Shown in pieces: positions 44,553-55,922 of a stretch of 64,000 bases of DNA. This DNA is from Tigriopus japonicus. Lineage: Eukaryota; Arthropoda; Copepoda; Harpacticoida; Harpacticidae. The stretch spans positions 13,561,645 to 13,625,644 of the forward strand of contig CM021317.1 in assembly GCA_010645155.1 (NCBI GenBank), in the 5' to 3' direction. A program made the position numbers and the translations under genes. The notes beneath the pieces are model-generated. The model saw nothing but the letters and a program-made list of their open reading frames with translations. It searched no databases and had not been told where the DNA came from. Each line of letters opens with the position of its first letter. The stretch's first letter is position 1.

Positions 44553-44682
44553 CGATCCAAAATAAAATAACGCTAAACAAGTAGATGCGTAGTTTATACT
44601 CCTCATCGATTCCCAGAAGCAAATAAGAAAATATCGAAGATATGTGCAATATTGCAACGAATATTCCTTTTCGAAATGCCAT
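44553..44682 (-). CDS. Candidate first exon of a membrane protein
   Basis: Minus strand ATG at 44682 opens 43 codons ending in a good donor ATCG|GTAAGA. It encodes MAFRKGIFVAILHISSIFSY and on through KLRIYLFSVILFWI: two hydrophobic helices separated by a charged turn (GIDEEYK). A plausible in-phase acceptor (TTTACCTTCAAG at about 44401) would add VRTTFATFTPFKLPDFRFYP before running into a repeat. No family recognised, no stop reached. It may be a real but unfinished gene or chance. Confidence 0.3.
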
Positions 44683-44996
44683 TCTATTATCCGAAGGGAA
44701 ATTAGCTGCAGTTGTTCAAACGAACGTAAAAAGGCACTTAATACCTACTTTTTTAAGACATTTGCTTACGTTTTTGTTTAAATATTTTAAACCAAGCTTT
44801 AAATAGACACCTATAAATGGCACAGAAAGGGAGAGCACAGAAGAGAAAAGTCTTGTGAGCCTAGTGCACGGTATCTTTAGTGCACGGTACCCTTTATCAT
44901 ACCATCTATTGTCGAATTTTTAAGCTTGGGGTAAAATCCTTCATTCATCAAACATATTCTTAAGCTGGCAATGAGGCCTTTTATACAGCATGATAA

Positions 44997-45556
44997 GCTA
45001 TGGTTGCGGAGAGCGTTAAAAAGGTCACGGTAAAAACGTCACGAGGAAAAAAGGTCACGGTAAAAAGGTCACAGTAAATAGGTCACTGACCCGGGCAGTT
45101 CCAAAGATAACCAAAGGGGTGACCCCAAGAGCCCTAGTATGTTCCATGGTTGAATACTGTCCCAAGGGACCCAATATTTACTAAGTGGAACACGATTATC
45201 CCAATCCTAATAAGGTCTTATATGCATACCAAAGTCGACACGTATGTAACTCCCAACAGATTTTTGAACAATGGTCCCAAAACACCTTGGATCAGTTAGA
45301 GCACAGAAGGTGTCCTTACCCCTCCAGAGTCAAAATTACACCCTTCTCTGTAGATTTGCCAATGGGCTTCTAAGATATTTTGAGTGTGGAACATACTAAT
45401 ACTTAGGAAAAAGGTATCTTTTTGCCGTGACCTTTTTGACATCTGACCTTTTTACTTTGACCGTTTTACCTTGTAAACTTTTTACCGTGGCCGTTCTACT
45501 CTGTGACCTAGTATTTACTTGTGACCTTTTTACCCACAATCATAGCTGCATGGGAT
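44997..45556. mobile_element. Foldback-type element with AAAAGGTCAC repeats
   Basis: Left arm AGCTATGGTTGCGGAGAGCG followed by about five copies of AAAAGGTCACGGT. Right arm carries the reverse complement units (GTGACCTTTTTAC, CCGTGACCTTTTTG) and CCACAATCATAGCT. The arms pair over a loop of about 300 bp. The loop has a 62-codon frame of no known family. Confidence 0.6.
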
Positions 45557-46198
45557 CTTAAATTCGATTTTCAAAATTGCAATAAACTTGTTGAACGTTT
45601 GTTTTTTACATTATATAAAAAGCCCAACAGTATTTATTGCCTTTTGGGAAGTATTTTTTATTTCATATTAATCGTTTAAAAACCTGTATGTAATTCCATC
45701 CTACAAATAAAACCTATTGATTAGGATGAATCACGCACTTGAAGTGATCATAGATTTTCTTTTTTAAGTTTTTGAGCAAACTAAATTTCCAACCTTTTTG
45801 GAAAAACTAAAATTATCACATCAATTAGTTTGTTTTCTAAACCGACTTTCTAGTTGTTTCCCTCGGGTGGCGTCTGCCATAATTTTTTTGGATAAAAGTT
45901 ATCAAGTCTTTTAATTGGTTGAATAACCTTTTCAATATACGGAAAGGTCGATTCTCATCAGATAGTTAAGCAGTCTATTTATTCACCTTTCCTCTTAAGT
46001 AGCAAAAGGCAAAAATTGTCGTTAGATCAGGTCGTTTTGATGCCATAAAGAGGTGTTTAAAAACACAAAATAAAGTGGTTAATAAGATCAAAAATGCAAA
46101 TAGCCTCAAAAAGTTTAAGCAACTCATGAAAAAATTACGAGCAATTAGAAACGATTCAGTGAGGTCACTAATCTAAACAAAGTCGGGGATTGGTTTAG

Positions 46199-46469
46199 AA
46201 TGGATGAGTATAATCGAACGAATTCAGCTGTGGATTCTAGGGACAAAATGACTAGGGATGGGTCAGAACTAGGTTCTGACATTTTACAGGTTCAGTTTGC
46301 TACGTGAGGAACAAATTCTTATTTGAATTGATTGTCAAAATGAAGAAAACGAGTTGGGCTAACGAATTTTGATTAAATTTTATGGAGGGTGAGTCTCGAC
46401 TCCGACGCATCCCTAGCCATTTTGGCCCTAGAATCCCCAGCTGAATTCGTTCGATTACACTTATCCATT
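46199..46469. mobile_element. MITE with about 60-bp terminal inverted repeats
   Basis: Left arm AATGGATGAGTATAATCGAA...GGGATG and the reverse complement of the right arm differ at about five of 60 positions, including AACGAATTCAGCTG and GGATTCTAGGG. 271 bp in all, able to form one long hairpin. No coding capacity; no relative elsewhere in the window. Confidence 0.65.
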
Positions 46470-49400
46470 GAGCCCGCTCAACCAATGACAACAAGGCAGC
46501 AATTTTGCGGACATTAGATCACTTTTGACGCTACAACAACACTTAGCAGTGATGACTTTAAGGATTCGTCCAAAGAAGATTGATGTTAAGAGGAAAATTT
46601 GTAAGCTTAACATCAAAAAAGCTCCAATGTTCTGGGATTTATTCATCAACAGTATGGTGTAGGATAGGTCACATTGAGCCTTGATTCTGTCCATGGCATA
46701 TCATTTTGTTCACCTCCATCGGATCATTCTGCTAAAGAGGTGAAGAATCTTTTTAGGCAACCAACCAACAAACCCATCCATCGACCAAAGGAATCCAGAT
46801 TAAAGAATGCAAAAAAGTAACTACACTTATATCAAATATGATTTGTCCCGTCCATCTTGTAAATTTGATGGTGTCAATTTAAAAATTTGAAATTGAAATT
46901 TCATAGATATCGGAAAAAGTTGAATTAAGTAAAAATGACAACTGCTTGGGATTTTGTCGCTCGTCTCTGTTTTAGTTTATTCATTTCCACTAAATCTGTA
47001 CCCGAAACCACATAACACATAACATTACGATAAAATGATTGATCAAAGTTGAATTAAAAATTTGAAAACCATAAGGAATTGAACCAAAAGGGAAAATTTT
47101 AATTCATCACATTGTGCAGTAGTTAAAAATGCCAAAGCAGATATTTTCACCATTTTAACGATTATTTTTACTATTTTTACCGATGCTAATTTTTCAAATT
47201 TTCGAGTCCCAATAGAAACTTCAAAACAACAAGTTGAGGAATAGAAGAAACGTTATCCGGTTTAAATACTCATTTGCAATAACTTGCTCTATGCCTATGG
47301 AATAACCAACCTCTCATCTGTAGTAATTGGTTCTTAGGAAAAAAGAGCTCAAGGGGATTAAAGCTCATGTTGTTAACATTCATCAAATGTTCGCAAAAAA
47401 TCATACACAGAAATGGCAAAATACATATCAGGTAATTTCTAAAGGTCAAATTTTGTTTCAGTAGAACACTCTACTTTTTAAAATGGATGGAACGACTCTT
47501 TTCAACCATTTCCAAGACCAAAAACTCAATTAGTACGCCAAATCGTGATCCGATGCCAATATGTGTTCAAGGCAAATAATCGAACCTCATTTGAGGAGAC
47601 TTAACTCTTTTGTGCTCGGTTTCTTTTTCGATGGTGTGTTTGCAAAAGGAGTTCAAACACACGTTTCTGACTAATCATCTAGCCACATTTAGAGAGCGTT
47701 GTCTCATTAGAGACATTGTCGGTGCCGTCAATTCGATTGATGTTATTGCTTTTTGAGCGTTGCGTTCTCTTGTTTACAATATTTCCTAGAGCACTTTAAT
47801 GACAAGAGTACGCGTACGGAAGCAATTGGTCCCACGATGGATCAGTGTCTCTCTTAGAAAGCACGAGCCAAAATGCAATTGTTAGAAGGAAGATGCATTG
47901 TCTTCCTTCGTTTGTGCATTGTCATAGAAGACTATCCATGTTCATTTCAAGAACATGCACAAAACTTCCCGTGTTCAAGTTTTTGATGTAAAAACTTTGA
48001 AATAAAATGTTATACTCTTCCTTATGCTGTCTTTTTCTTCTCAAATCCCTTGTAGACACTGACCAAGGTGGTAGGTTTAGGTTTAAAAAGCCAAAATTAG
48101 GGTTATTTTTAGAGATTTTGTAAAGATAGTTTGCTTCAAGAAAACATTCTCAGCTTTTTAGTTTTTTAGACTTTATTTCGCAGTTTCATCTGGAGTCTGG
48201 CAGAAGTAGAGACGATAAAAACAGCATTGGTTTTGGTCTTATCAGCGTGCTTACATCCTATGTCAGAATCGGATATGATTGTAGGAAAGTTAGTAACCAA
48301 ATTAGGAAGTAAAAGCTTTTGAATTTTCAATCATCTGAATTTTTGTGCACATAGAAGGAATAAATACCATGAAGCCATGTCACAAAATGCTTACTTTCTT
48401 GGTATATTCATTAAAAAACATTGAAAATTTTAAGGTTAACATTTTAAGGCTTATTGTCCCCAAAAATGTCGTCAGGTCAACAATGGCTTCCTTATTTTGT
48501 AGGAAAATCCTTTAAATCATGGGAAAACATCAAAATGATTTAGCCCTTTTTGGCCTTTTTGGCCCAAATGTAGCTTTATTTTGCCCAGATTTGGCTTCTT
48601 TTTGTATAATTCAGCTTCAAAGCTTGCATGGGACCTGATCAGACTGACCTTGAGTGAGACACAACTTCATGCACATGCTCTTGAAATTATAGTGCTCTAG
48701 TTTCCCCGAAAATTACATTGTATCAGTTGCTCTCAATATTGTGTATGATTGGCTTACCTTCAGAAGTACTAATGGACCTACTACGATGTAAGGATTCTTC
48801 CGACAAGACCTTGCATGCTGAATATCACCGTCTTATTTGGCGAGCTTCGATTTTCGACTGAACTCTCTTTCTTTTGGCTTTTCTTTGGCCAAAGATATTG
48901 CTAGAGTCAACGAAGGAGAATCTCTTATCATTAGATTTGAATCTGCAGTTTATTTAAAATCTGGCCAAAAAAAAAACAGTTTTTTTGGTTTATAAATCTC
49001 GATGCAAGTGAGAAAGTTAGAAGAGTCGTAAATGTTATGGCCGTGCCAGCAATAAATAAATACTTGATCGAGACATAATTGATTCAAAGTGATAAGATGT
49101 TCAAAGAAGAGATTGCTTGGGATAAATAGAGATTACAATAAGTGTTATTGACAAGACATGACAAATATTTTTGCACATGGATATGCTTTTGCTTAAAAAT
49201 CGAGAAGAAACAAAGTACAAACCACAAATAAGGGATTCAATTAAGTTGTATATCTTTTTTTACTTATATCAGAGTTTTTCAGGTAAGCCAACACAACATG
49301 GAGCAGAAAAATAAGAGAGATTACGCCAAAAAACTGCCAGAACATGTAGGTAGAATTGGTGCAAATTTCAATTATTTAAAGAAGAGTTTTGTATTTCATA

Positions 49401-51521
49401 CCAATTCCTTGACAAAAAAAAAAGTTTATCGACTTTAAATCAAATCATTGTTTTGGCCTGTAAGTAAAAAAATGTGAAACACCATTTTCTAACCACTTGA
49501 TATCTAAAAGCATTTAATTTTAACCAACCTTTTAGGAATCCATTGTTCAAATGAACGGTCTTGAAAAACATTATGGCAGTGTTTAGAAGTTTTCTGGATG
49601 GAAATTGGACTAGCATGAACCACAGATCATATAATGACTAGATGTCGCATTGGCCCAGTCCGTCGGCGAGAGAAAAGTGACACCACTTGGCCCAGCCGCG
49701 CTAGCTTCGAAATCTCAGGGCGACCGCGTGCTCAGATAAACGACGCTCGCTCGCGTCAAGAACAAAGTACGTACGGTACGTTGAGTTTGTACAGGATTTG
49801 GCCACGCTGGCAAAATTTTGAAAAGTTCGAAATTCCCACCATTTTAGGGTGTAGTGTTATGTACCAGCTGATGAAGCAAACTTGTCCCCCTTTTTCTCGC
49901 ACGAAGCGAGGTCTAGCCATTATATGGTCTGTGGCATGAACGCTTCCCTTTCTAGAAAACTGCCTTAATTAAATCAACTACAATATTCCCAAGCAATAGT
50001 TTTATGCTATAAAAATAAGCCTCCATTGAAGAAAAATATTTAAATAATAGAGAGAAAAATGCAAAAGGGTTGGTTGGAACTTTAAGTTCTCCAATGGACC
50101 GAGCAAAATGTTAGCTTGAGCCCATTGATGTTCACGCCTTTCAGATTTGGACATAGTTGCCATTTTTGTAGTTTTCATTGCCACTCTTTGGCAAAACGGC
50201 AAGTATTTTTCTACTTGGCAATACTCCTTTCCATTGGCATTATGTTATGAAAAAGACCCACTTCATGGGGAAATAATGGTTCCCCATTCCCCAAGCATTC
50301 ATAATTTTTGGAACTGGAGTATGCTTTTCTCGTTGACTACTCTAATCGCCTCTCTGGCCAAATTGAGCCACGAGGAGAGAGAGCGAAAGAGAGAAAACGC
50401 AATGAAGGCTACTTGTTGAGAAAGTTCCTCTCAATCAAGCAACCAGTTTGGTCGTTCAAGCCCTAGGAAATTGTCTGAAGCCGCTTCGAGTTTCGTAACC
50501 CACGTTGCAATCAAGCTTGATGTGTCTTCTTGAAGGCCATAACTACTAAACGGAACATGAAACTTCTCGTGAATGAGGATTATCGTGATAACTAATGACT
50601 AATCGCAGATTCATTTTCGACGAACCAAGGCCACCGGAACATTTGTGAATTCATCCTGAAGTTTCAGGTCTTAAATGGTCTGGCTACAAACTTTTTTCTA
50701 CAAACTTTCCAATAGAGGTCAAATGACTTGACCCTTGTCTAAGAAAGGCCAAGAATTGAGTTACTTAAAGGTTAGTTCTTGATCTTTAATGGAACGAATA
50801 CTGGATTGGAACCAGATCAAGCAGAAAAACGTTTCGATATGAACTGGAGGTTAAATGACGGATTGCTGGAAGGCATGCACTTCTTGTCGATAAGTTTTAT
50901 GTCTCAAAAAGGCATTGATCAGCCTTTGAACGCGGTTCAACGCAAGATAAAAAAACCTTGCTTCTTTGAATGAATTTAAGAGCTTACAGCATTATAGAGT
51001 TATTATTTGCAATTCAGTTGGTAAATTATCTTTAGTCTGGAAACGTAAAGAGAGATCTATTTTTGATCATTGGATAGAAAAGGATGTTTGAAGTATTCAG
51101 ATAAATCTCGTAGAATTAAAAAAAAGCTTCAATATCAATAAAGCGACAATATCAAACAAAAGTTTGTAGTCTTAACTAAAACTACTTTTTCATGTATTGT
51201 TCTGATCTAATGGTCCAATTATAATAAAAGGCCTTAACTTGGCAGCCTATGCATAGGTGTTGAATTTGCACTTTTTTGCATGTTTTGTGAGGATCACTAT
51301 TAATGCAAGAAACCAAAAAAATGTTTGGGCAATAGAAAGCAATCATAGTATATTGTCATACACTTTATCCAGTATAATTGATAGACTTCGGAAAATAATG
51401 TGAAATGCTTAATGTTTATGTGACTGAAAAAGACTTTCTTAAAAAGGACTGACGTTTTACGCATATTTGTACATAGACCGTGAACTCTCATCGATGAACT
51501 TTTGAAAATGCAATTTCTTCA
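46470..51521. other. Long intergenic stretch, no gene seen
   Basis: Five kilobases without a recognised exon or element. 49640-49930 is locally more GC-rich (GGCCCAGTCCGTCGGCGAGA, GTACGTACGGTACGTTG) and could be a promoter or leader exon, but no coding frame supports it. 50330-50420 has a GAGAGAGAGCGAAAGAGAG purine run. Confidence 0.35.
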
Positions 51522-52662
51522 GAGTTGGGTCAATTATTTGAAAAATGTAATCAATTACAATTACTTCATCAAAAAAATGTAATCAATTACAATTACTTCA
51601 TCAAAAAAATGTAATCAATTACAATTACTTCATCAAAAAAATGTAATCAATTACAATTACTTCATCAAAAAAAATGTAATCAATTACAATTACTTCATCA
51701 AAAAAATGTAATCAATTACAATTACTTCATCAAAAAAATGTAATCAATTACAATTACTTCATCAAAAAAATGTAATCAATAACAATTACTTCATCAAAAA
51801 AATGTAATCAATTACAATTACTTCATCAAAAAAATGTAATCAATTACAATTACTTCATCAAAAAAATGTAATCAATTACAATTACTTCATCAAAAAAATG
51901 TAATCAATTACAATTACTCCGTGGTCTATGGCCAATTACATGTCAATTACAATTATTCCGTCTCTTTCACCGTTTTGCCTTTTCAAAACAATGAAAAATT
52001 GACAGATCTGCCATTTTTACGTAGCAATGCATCAACTGGCAACTTGCAATGCCTGAAAGGTTACATTGAAAGAGTGATTCACAAAAACCAAAAGCTGATG
52101 AACGGGCTTAAATATCAAAAATATTTTACCATCAATCACGAGGCAAATTTTTCTTTTTCAAAAACACGAACTCTGTACATATATATCAAGTGTAACAATG
52201 TTTTAAAACTTTATTTTTGCACCTCATTTGTCTGCCCTTGGTTGTGAAAAGCCCTAAATCTTGACACAAAAATTACGGTCAAAAGCTCTTGTAGTTTTAA
52301 AGTAATTAAACATCAAAGCTTGGGTGTGTTTGGAACAAATGCTACCTGTTTGTGGCATCACATTGACCGCAAATTGATGACAAAATTATTATTTTGCAAG
52401 TAAAAACCGATAAATTGAAAAGCAATTGGTAATTTGTAATTGAAAGTTCGTCTATTAGATGGCCAAAAATGTAATTAATTACAAGTACAATTACTTGGCC
52501 CAAAAATGTAATTAATTACAAGTACAATTACTTGGCCCAAAAATGTAATTAATTACAAGTACAATTACTTGGCCCAAAAATGTAATTAATTACAATTACA
52601 TGTAATTGTAATTGAAATTACGTAATTGTAATTGCAATTACAATTACTCCCAATCCCTGGAT
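51522..52662. mobile_element. Element built of TAATTAC repeats, with two internal minisatellites
   Basis: Ends AGAGTTGGGTCAATTATTTG and CAATTACTCCCAATCCCTGG are imperfect inverted repeats (AGGGATTGGGAGTAATTG). Near the left end a 32-bp unit (AATGTAATCAATTACAATTA, then CTTCATCAAAAA) is repeated about twelve times (51543-51917). Near the right end a 37-bp unit (GTAATTAATTACAAGTACAA, then TTACTTGGCCCAAAAAT) is repeated about four times (52469-52590). The middle holds a 108-codon frame of no known family. Confidence 0.6.
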
Positions 52663-53540
52663 TTCTTGGCGCTTGTCATTTAAGTAACTCAACGTGACTT
52701 TGGGAACTTAAAATAAGTTTATTTTAGAAATTTTTGCACAATAAAAAAAATATTAATAATAATTTAAGAAATTGGTTCAAAATTGTGACAATCTTAGCGC
52801 CAAAATTTTTTTTAAAGGTATCATGAGGGCAAGGGTAAAAAATGCCAGAAAAATGACAAAAAATTGGTTTTTGGCTAATTTTAGTTTTTTAGTGATTTAG
52901 AGAGAAAAGGCCGCTTAAATGTGAGTTTGTGACAAATGTGGTTAATGTAATAGTAAAATAAGTAGTAATAAGTAGTAAAATGCCACCAAAAAGGCAAATC
53001 TCATTTTTCTCCCGAGGCCTTACAATCGATAGTTAAGAATAAGTGAAATGAAGCACAGGGTAGTTTTATCGGGCTTTAGCTCAAATGTTTTAAATCAAAA
53101 CCTATGCTGTCGATTACCTCATATTTTTTTCGGAAAGGCCAACATTTTTAACCAAGTACAAGTCGAAAGTGCCTAGTAAAAATATTCTCAACCACGATTC
53201 AACTAAAGGCTTAATAGCACTTTCAAGAATGAGAAAAGGTGAAAGCCACCAGTGGTTAACGCCTTAATTAGGAAATCATGTTAATGTATAATGTAAACGC
53301 ATAGGCAACGAAAGCAGAATAACTGACAGTGCTTTGTGACTCGTAAGTTTTGGTCAAACCTCTTGTTGGTTACTTGTGTATTATGGGGACATAAAAAGGT
53401 TGCTTCAAGTGAGCGTTTTAAATCTTTCTGCTAACGGCAAAACAGGGCCGTTGGCTGTCCTGAGTTGCCCAACCCATTTTAGCGAATTCAAGTTCTTCCC
53501 ATTTAAGCGCCCATTTGATGATTCTAGGCCTTAGATCAAT
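52663..53540. other. Spacer, left part of an older repeat
   Basis: No exon supported. The last 60 bases (near TTAGATCAAT) resemble the minus strand at about 11700-11750, so this belongs to the repeat into which the Tc1 element jumped. Confidence 0.35.
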
Positions 53541-53542
53541 TA

Positions 53543-53756
53543 CAGTCTATCAGAAAAGTTTGCATAACGTCGAGCGTCAGCTCGTTTTTTCAGCCTGGCC
53601 TTGGAAGGACAAGGCCGAAAAGGTTGAAATTTGGTCAGAATGACCAACATGGACCAACATACCACGCAAATATCCAAAAACCCAGATGCAATCAAGTAAT
53701 CAAAACTTTTTTTACCAAAGACTGAAAAGGGGGCGGCGCAAAAGTTTGCATAACAC
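53543..53756 (+). repeat. Left terminal inverted repeat of the Tc1 element
   Basis: Matches 55220-55432 in inverse almost base for base. Direct repeats AGAAAAGTTTGCATAACG (outer) and GCAAAAGTTTGCATAACA (inner) are probable transposase binding sites. Confidence 0.88.
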
Positions 53757-53911
53757 TTTTGAGCAGGTCGAGGAAAGTGTGAAATTTTTTGAGAAACACC
53801 TGTAATTTTCTATTGTTTTCAAGAGATTGATGATGAAAAAAGTCTGGATGATTCTAAAGGTTATAAAAAAAGGCGAAAATCTCCATGTAACCTCTCTGTT
53901 TTGAAGCAATT

Positions 53912-55214
53912 ATGGGTGCAGCAAAAGAGTTAGCCTTGGAGACCAAGGCCACGATCATTGACCTCCACAAGAAAGGCCAGGGATACAGGAAGATATCCAA
54001 GACCTTAAGTATTCCCATCCCGACCATCCAAGGAGTGGTCCGACGTTTCCAGCAGCGAGGACATGTTGGCAATGCTGACCGGCCTGGACGACCTCGTAAG
54101 CTTCCGGCAAGATCCGTCAGAAAAGTGGTGCGAAAGGTGGAGCAGTACCCTCGTACAACCTTGGGTGAGATCCAGGATGACCTTGCCAATGAGGGTCTCA
54201 AGGTTTCAAAGGATACCATTTCGAGGACCATCAGGACTGCTGGACTTCAGGCAAGGCGGCCGAGGCGCACCCCTTTTTTGAAGCCAAGACACGCCAAAAC
54301 GCGGTTGAAGTACGCCAAGGACCATCTGGACAAGGACGAGAGCTTCTGGCAATCCATCTGGTGGTCGGATGAGACGAAAATTGAGCTCTTCAGTCACAAC
54401 CACGTCCAAACTGTCTATCGCCGTCCTGGACAGGCTTACCTCCCGAAGAACACCCTTCCCACAGTCAAGCACGGGGGTGGTTCCATCATGCTCTGGGGAG
54501 CATTCAGTGCCCGTGGTCCAGGGAACATCGTGAGGATCAAGGGGATCATGAAGAAGGAGGACTACTGCAAGATCCTTCAAGAAAACCTGCAGCAGTCGGC
54601 GGAGAAGTTGGAGTTGGGTCCGGATTTCTTGTTCCAGCACGATAATGATCCAAAGCACACAAGTCGAATGGTCAAGCAATGGCTCACAGACAATGGTATT
54701 CAGCGGCTGGACTGGCCAGCGATGAATCCAGACCTGAATCCTATCATAGATAAATAAAATAGAGATATCTCAATTTTGACGTCGACAAAACCGCCCTCTA
54801 TGAGGGATTACCTAACAACATTGGTAAAAATGATTGTTTCATAAAGAACGTCATAGAGTGCGCCACCGTGTTTGTAACGCAAATATCCTTTTTGAAGTTC
54901 GATTCTCAGAGTCAATTCAGAAAATACAGCCTACGTCATCTAGAGGTCACGGATCTCCGCACTGTCACGGCGGTCTGCCTGCTTAGCTAGAATTGAGAAG
55001 TCTGGGGGTAGTTTGTGATCCTATTGAGAATCTGTGGCAAGAGCTCAAGAGGAGAATCAGGATGAGGAAGCCCAAGAATCTGACCGAGTTGGAGTCCGTG
55101 GCCATTGAAGAGTGGCATAATATCCCCCCTGAGACTTGTAACAATCTTGTAAAGAGTTACAAAAAGCGACTATTAGCTATTTTGAAGGCTAAGGGGTTTT
55201 CAATAAATTATTGA
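53912..55214 (+). pseudogene. Tc1 transposase, split by an insertion
   Basis: Segments 53912-54744 and 55025-55214 form one frame of 340 codons plus stop once the insertion is left out, which is the normal length for Tc1 transposases. Residues 1-110 are the two helix-turn-helix DNA-binding domains with an AT-hook-like GRPRK at 59-63. The catalytic residues are Asp153 (WWSDETK), Asp244 (FQHDNDPKHTS) and Glu279 (PDLNPIENLW), spaced 34 residues apart, a DD34E signature. The insertion falls between Ile278 and Glu279, so the present copy reads a stop a few codons later and lacks the third catalytic residue. No other lesion is visible, so it was probably active until the insertion. Confidence 0.92.
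54745..55017. mobile_element. 273-bp insertion in the Tc1 transposase
   Basis: Flanked by a perfect 7-bp duplication ATCCTAT (54738-54744, 55018-55024). Contains AGTTCGATTCTCAG (54897-54910), like a pol III B box, after GTGCGCCACCGTGTTTGTAA, which could be a worn A box. One end is rich in ATAGATAAATAAAATAG. A SINE or other short retroelement is likely; it matches neither SINE family described above. Confidence 0.6.
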
Positions 55215-55219
55215 TTCAA

Positions 55220-55432
55220 TGTTATGCAAACTTTTGCGCCGCCCCTTTTTCAGTCTTTGGTAAAAAAAGTTTTGATTATTTGATTGCATCTGGGTTTTTG
55301 GATATTTGCGTGGTATGTTGGTCCATGTTGGTCATTCTGACCAAATTTCAACCTTTTCGGCCTTGTCCTTCCAAGGCCAGGCTTAAAAAACGAGCTGACG
55401 CTCGACGTTATGCAAACTTTTCTGATAGACTG
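55220..55432 (-). repeat. Right terminal inverted repeat of the Tc1 element
   Basis: Begins 5 bases after the transposase stop with TGTTATGCAAACTTTTGCGC and ends CTGATAGACTG before TA. Confidence 0.88.
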
Positions 55433-55434
55433 TA

Positions 55435-55508
55435 TAATCAATAGATAGCGTGCAAGCTTTAGTCTGGCTGATTTGGCAACTGGGGTGGAATGCGTTGAAT
55501 TTATGAGG
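55435..55508 (-). repeat. Older repeat flanking the Tc1 element
   Basis: TAGATAGCGTGCAAGCTTTA and GGCTGATTTGGCAA match the minus strand of 11622-11705. Together with 53520-53540 it reconstructs the pre-insertion sequence. Confidence 0.6.
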
Positions 55509-55922
55509 AAAATGTCGCCATCACAACTGTTGAGCGGACAGTTAGTGTGACCAAACATGTGAATCAAGACCAACTTTTTTTAACTCGTTCTTGAAGCCAC
55601 AAGTTAGTTTTTGTCCAAATGCATTGTATTAACCCAACATAACGCAAAAGCTTAAATCTATGTTCTTTCTACCAATGACTTATTCAATGTATTGGCAAAA
55701 AATTTCCAAGTTGAAGTATTCAAATCCAAGGTATGGTCACCTAGTGACGTCTTCGGTTCTTCTTAGAAAGTGACCACTAGCAATAGCAAAATATGACCCA
55801 AAACCATTACTCAATTCCACCTTTGACTTTTCAATTTCATAGTTGTCATTTGCCTGGTCACTCATTTCAAATGTTTCCGCACTTTTGTCCACTCAACAGT
55901 TGGCGACCGGAGACACATTTTT
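55509..55922. mobile_element. MITE with GAGCGGACA termini, copy 2
   Basis: Ends AAAATGTCGCCATCACAACT plus GTTGAGCGGACA and TGTCCACTCAACAGTTGGCG plus ACATTTTT. Opposite orientation to 11321-11621, about 110 bp longer because of internal sequence at 55750-55850. Confidence 0.6.

Larger units (their letters stand above)
53543..55432 (+). mobile_element. Tc1-type DNA transposon with long IR/DR ends
   Basis: TA on both sides (53541-53542, 55433-55434). The outer ends are CAGTCTATCAGAAAAGTTTG and CAAACTTTTCTGATAGACTG. The terminal inverted repeats are about 213 bp (53543-53756 and 55220-55432) and nearly identical. Each contains two copies of the AAAAGTTTGCATAAC motif, one outer and one inner, which is the IR/DR layout of Tc1 elements such as Minos and Sleeping Beauty. 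Without a later insertion the element is 1,610 bp. Confidence 0.92.

Noticed and set aside
46461..46694. Minus-strand frame of 77 codons with a hydrophobic core
   Set aside because: Overlaps the end of a MITE, has no splice sites or family match; likely chance.
49634..50420. Locally GC-richer stretch as a possible gene start
   Set aside because: No coding frame with a recognisable product and no convincing donor; mentioned only as a possible regulatory region.
51543..51917. Regular 32-bp units resembling a CRISPR array
   Set aside because: Units are head to tail with no unique spacers, the genome is eukaryotic, and the array sits inside a TAATTAC-type element.
51921..52247. 108-codon frame inside the TAATTAC element as a possible transposase
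   Set aside because: No DDE, zinc-finger or hAT dimerisation motif can be seen; kept only as part of the element.
54206..54679. 157-codon minus-strand frame
   Set aside because: Antisense shadow of the Tc1 transposase.
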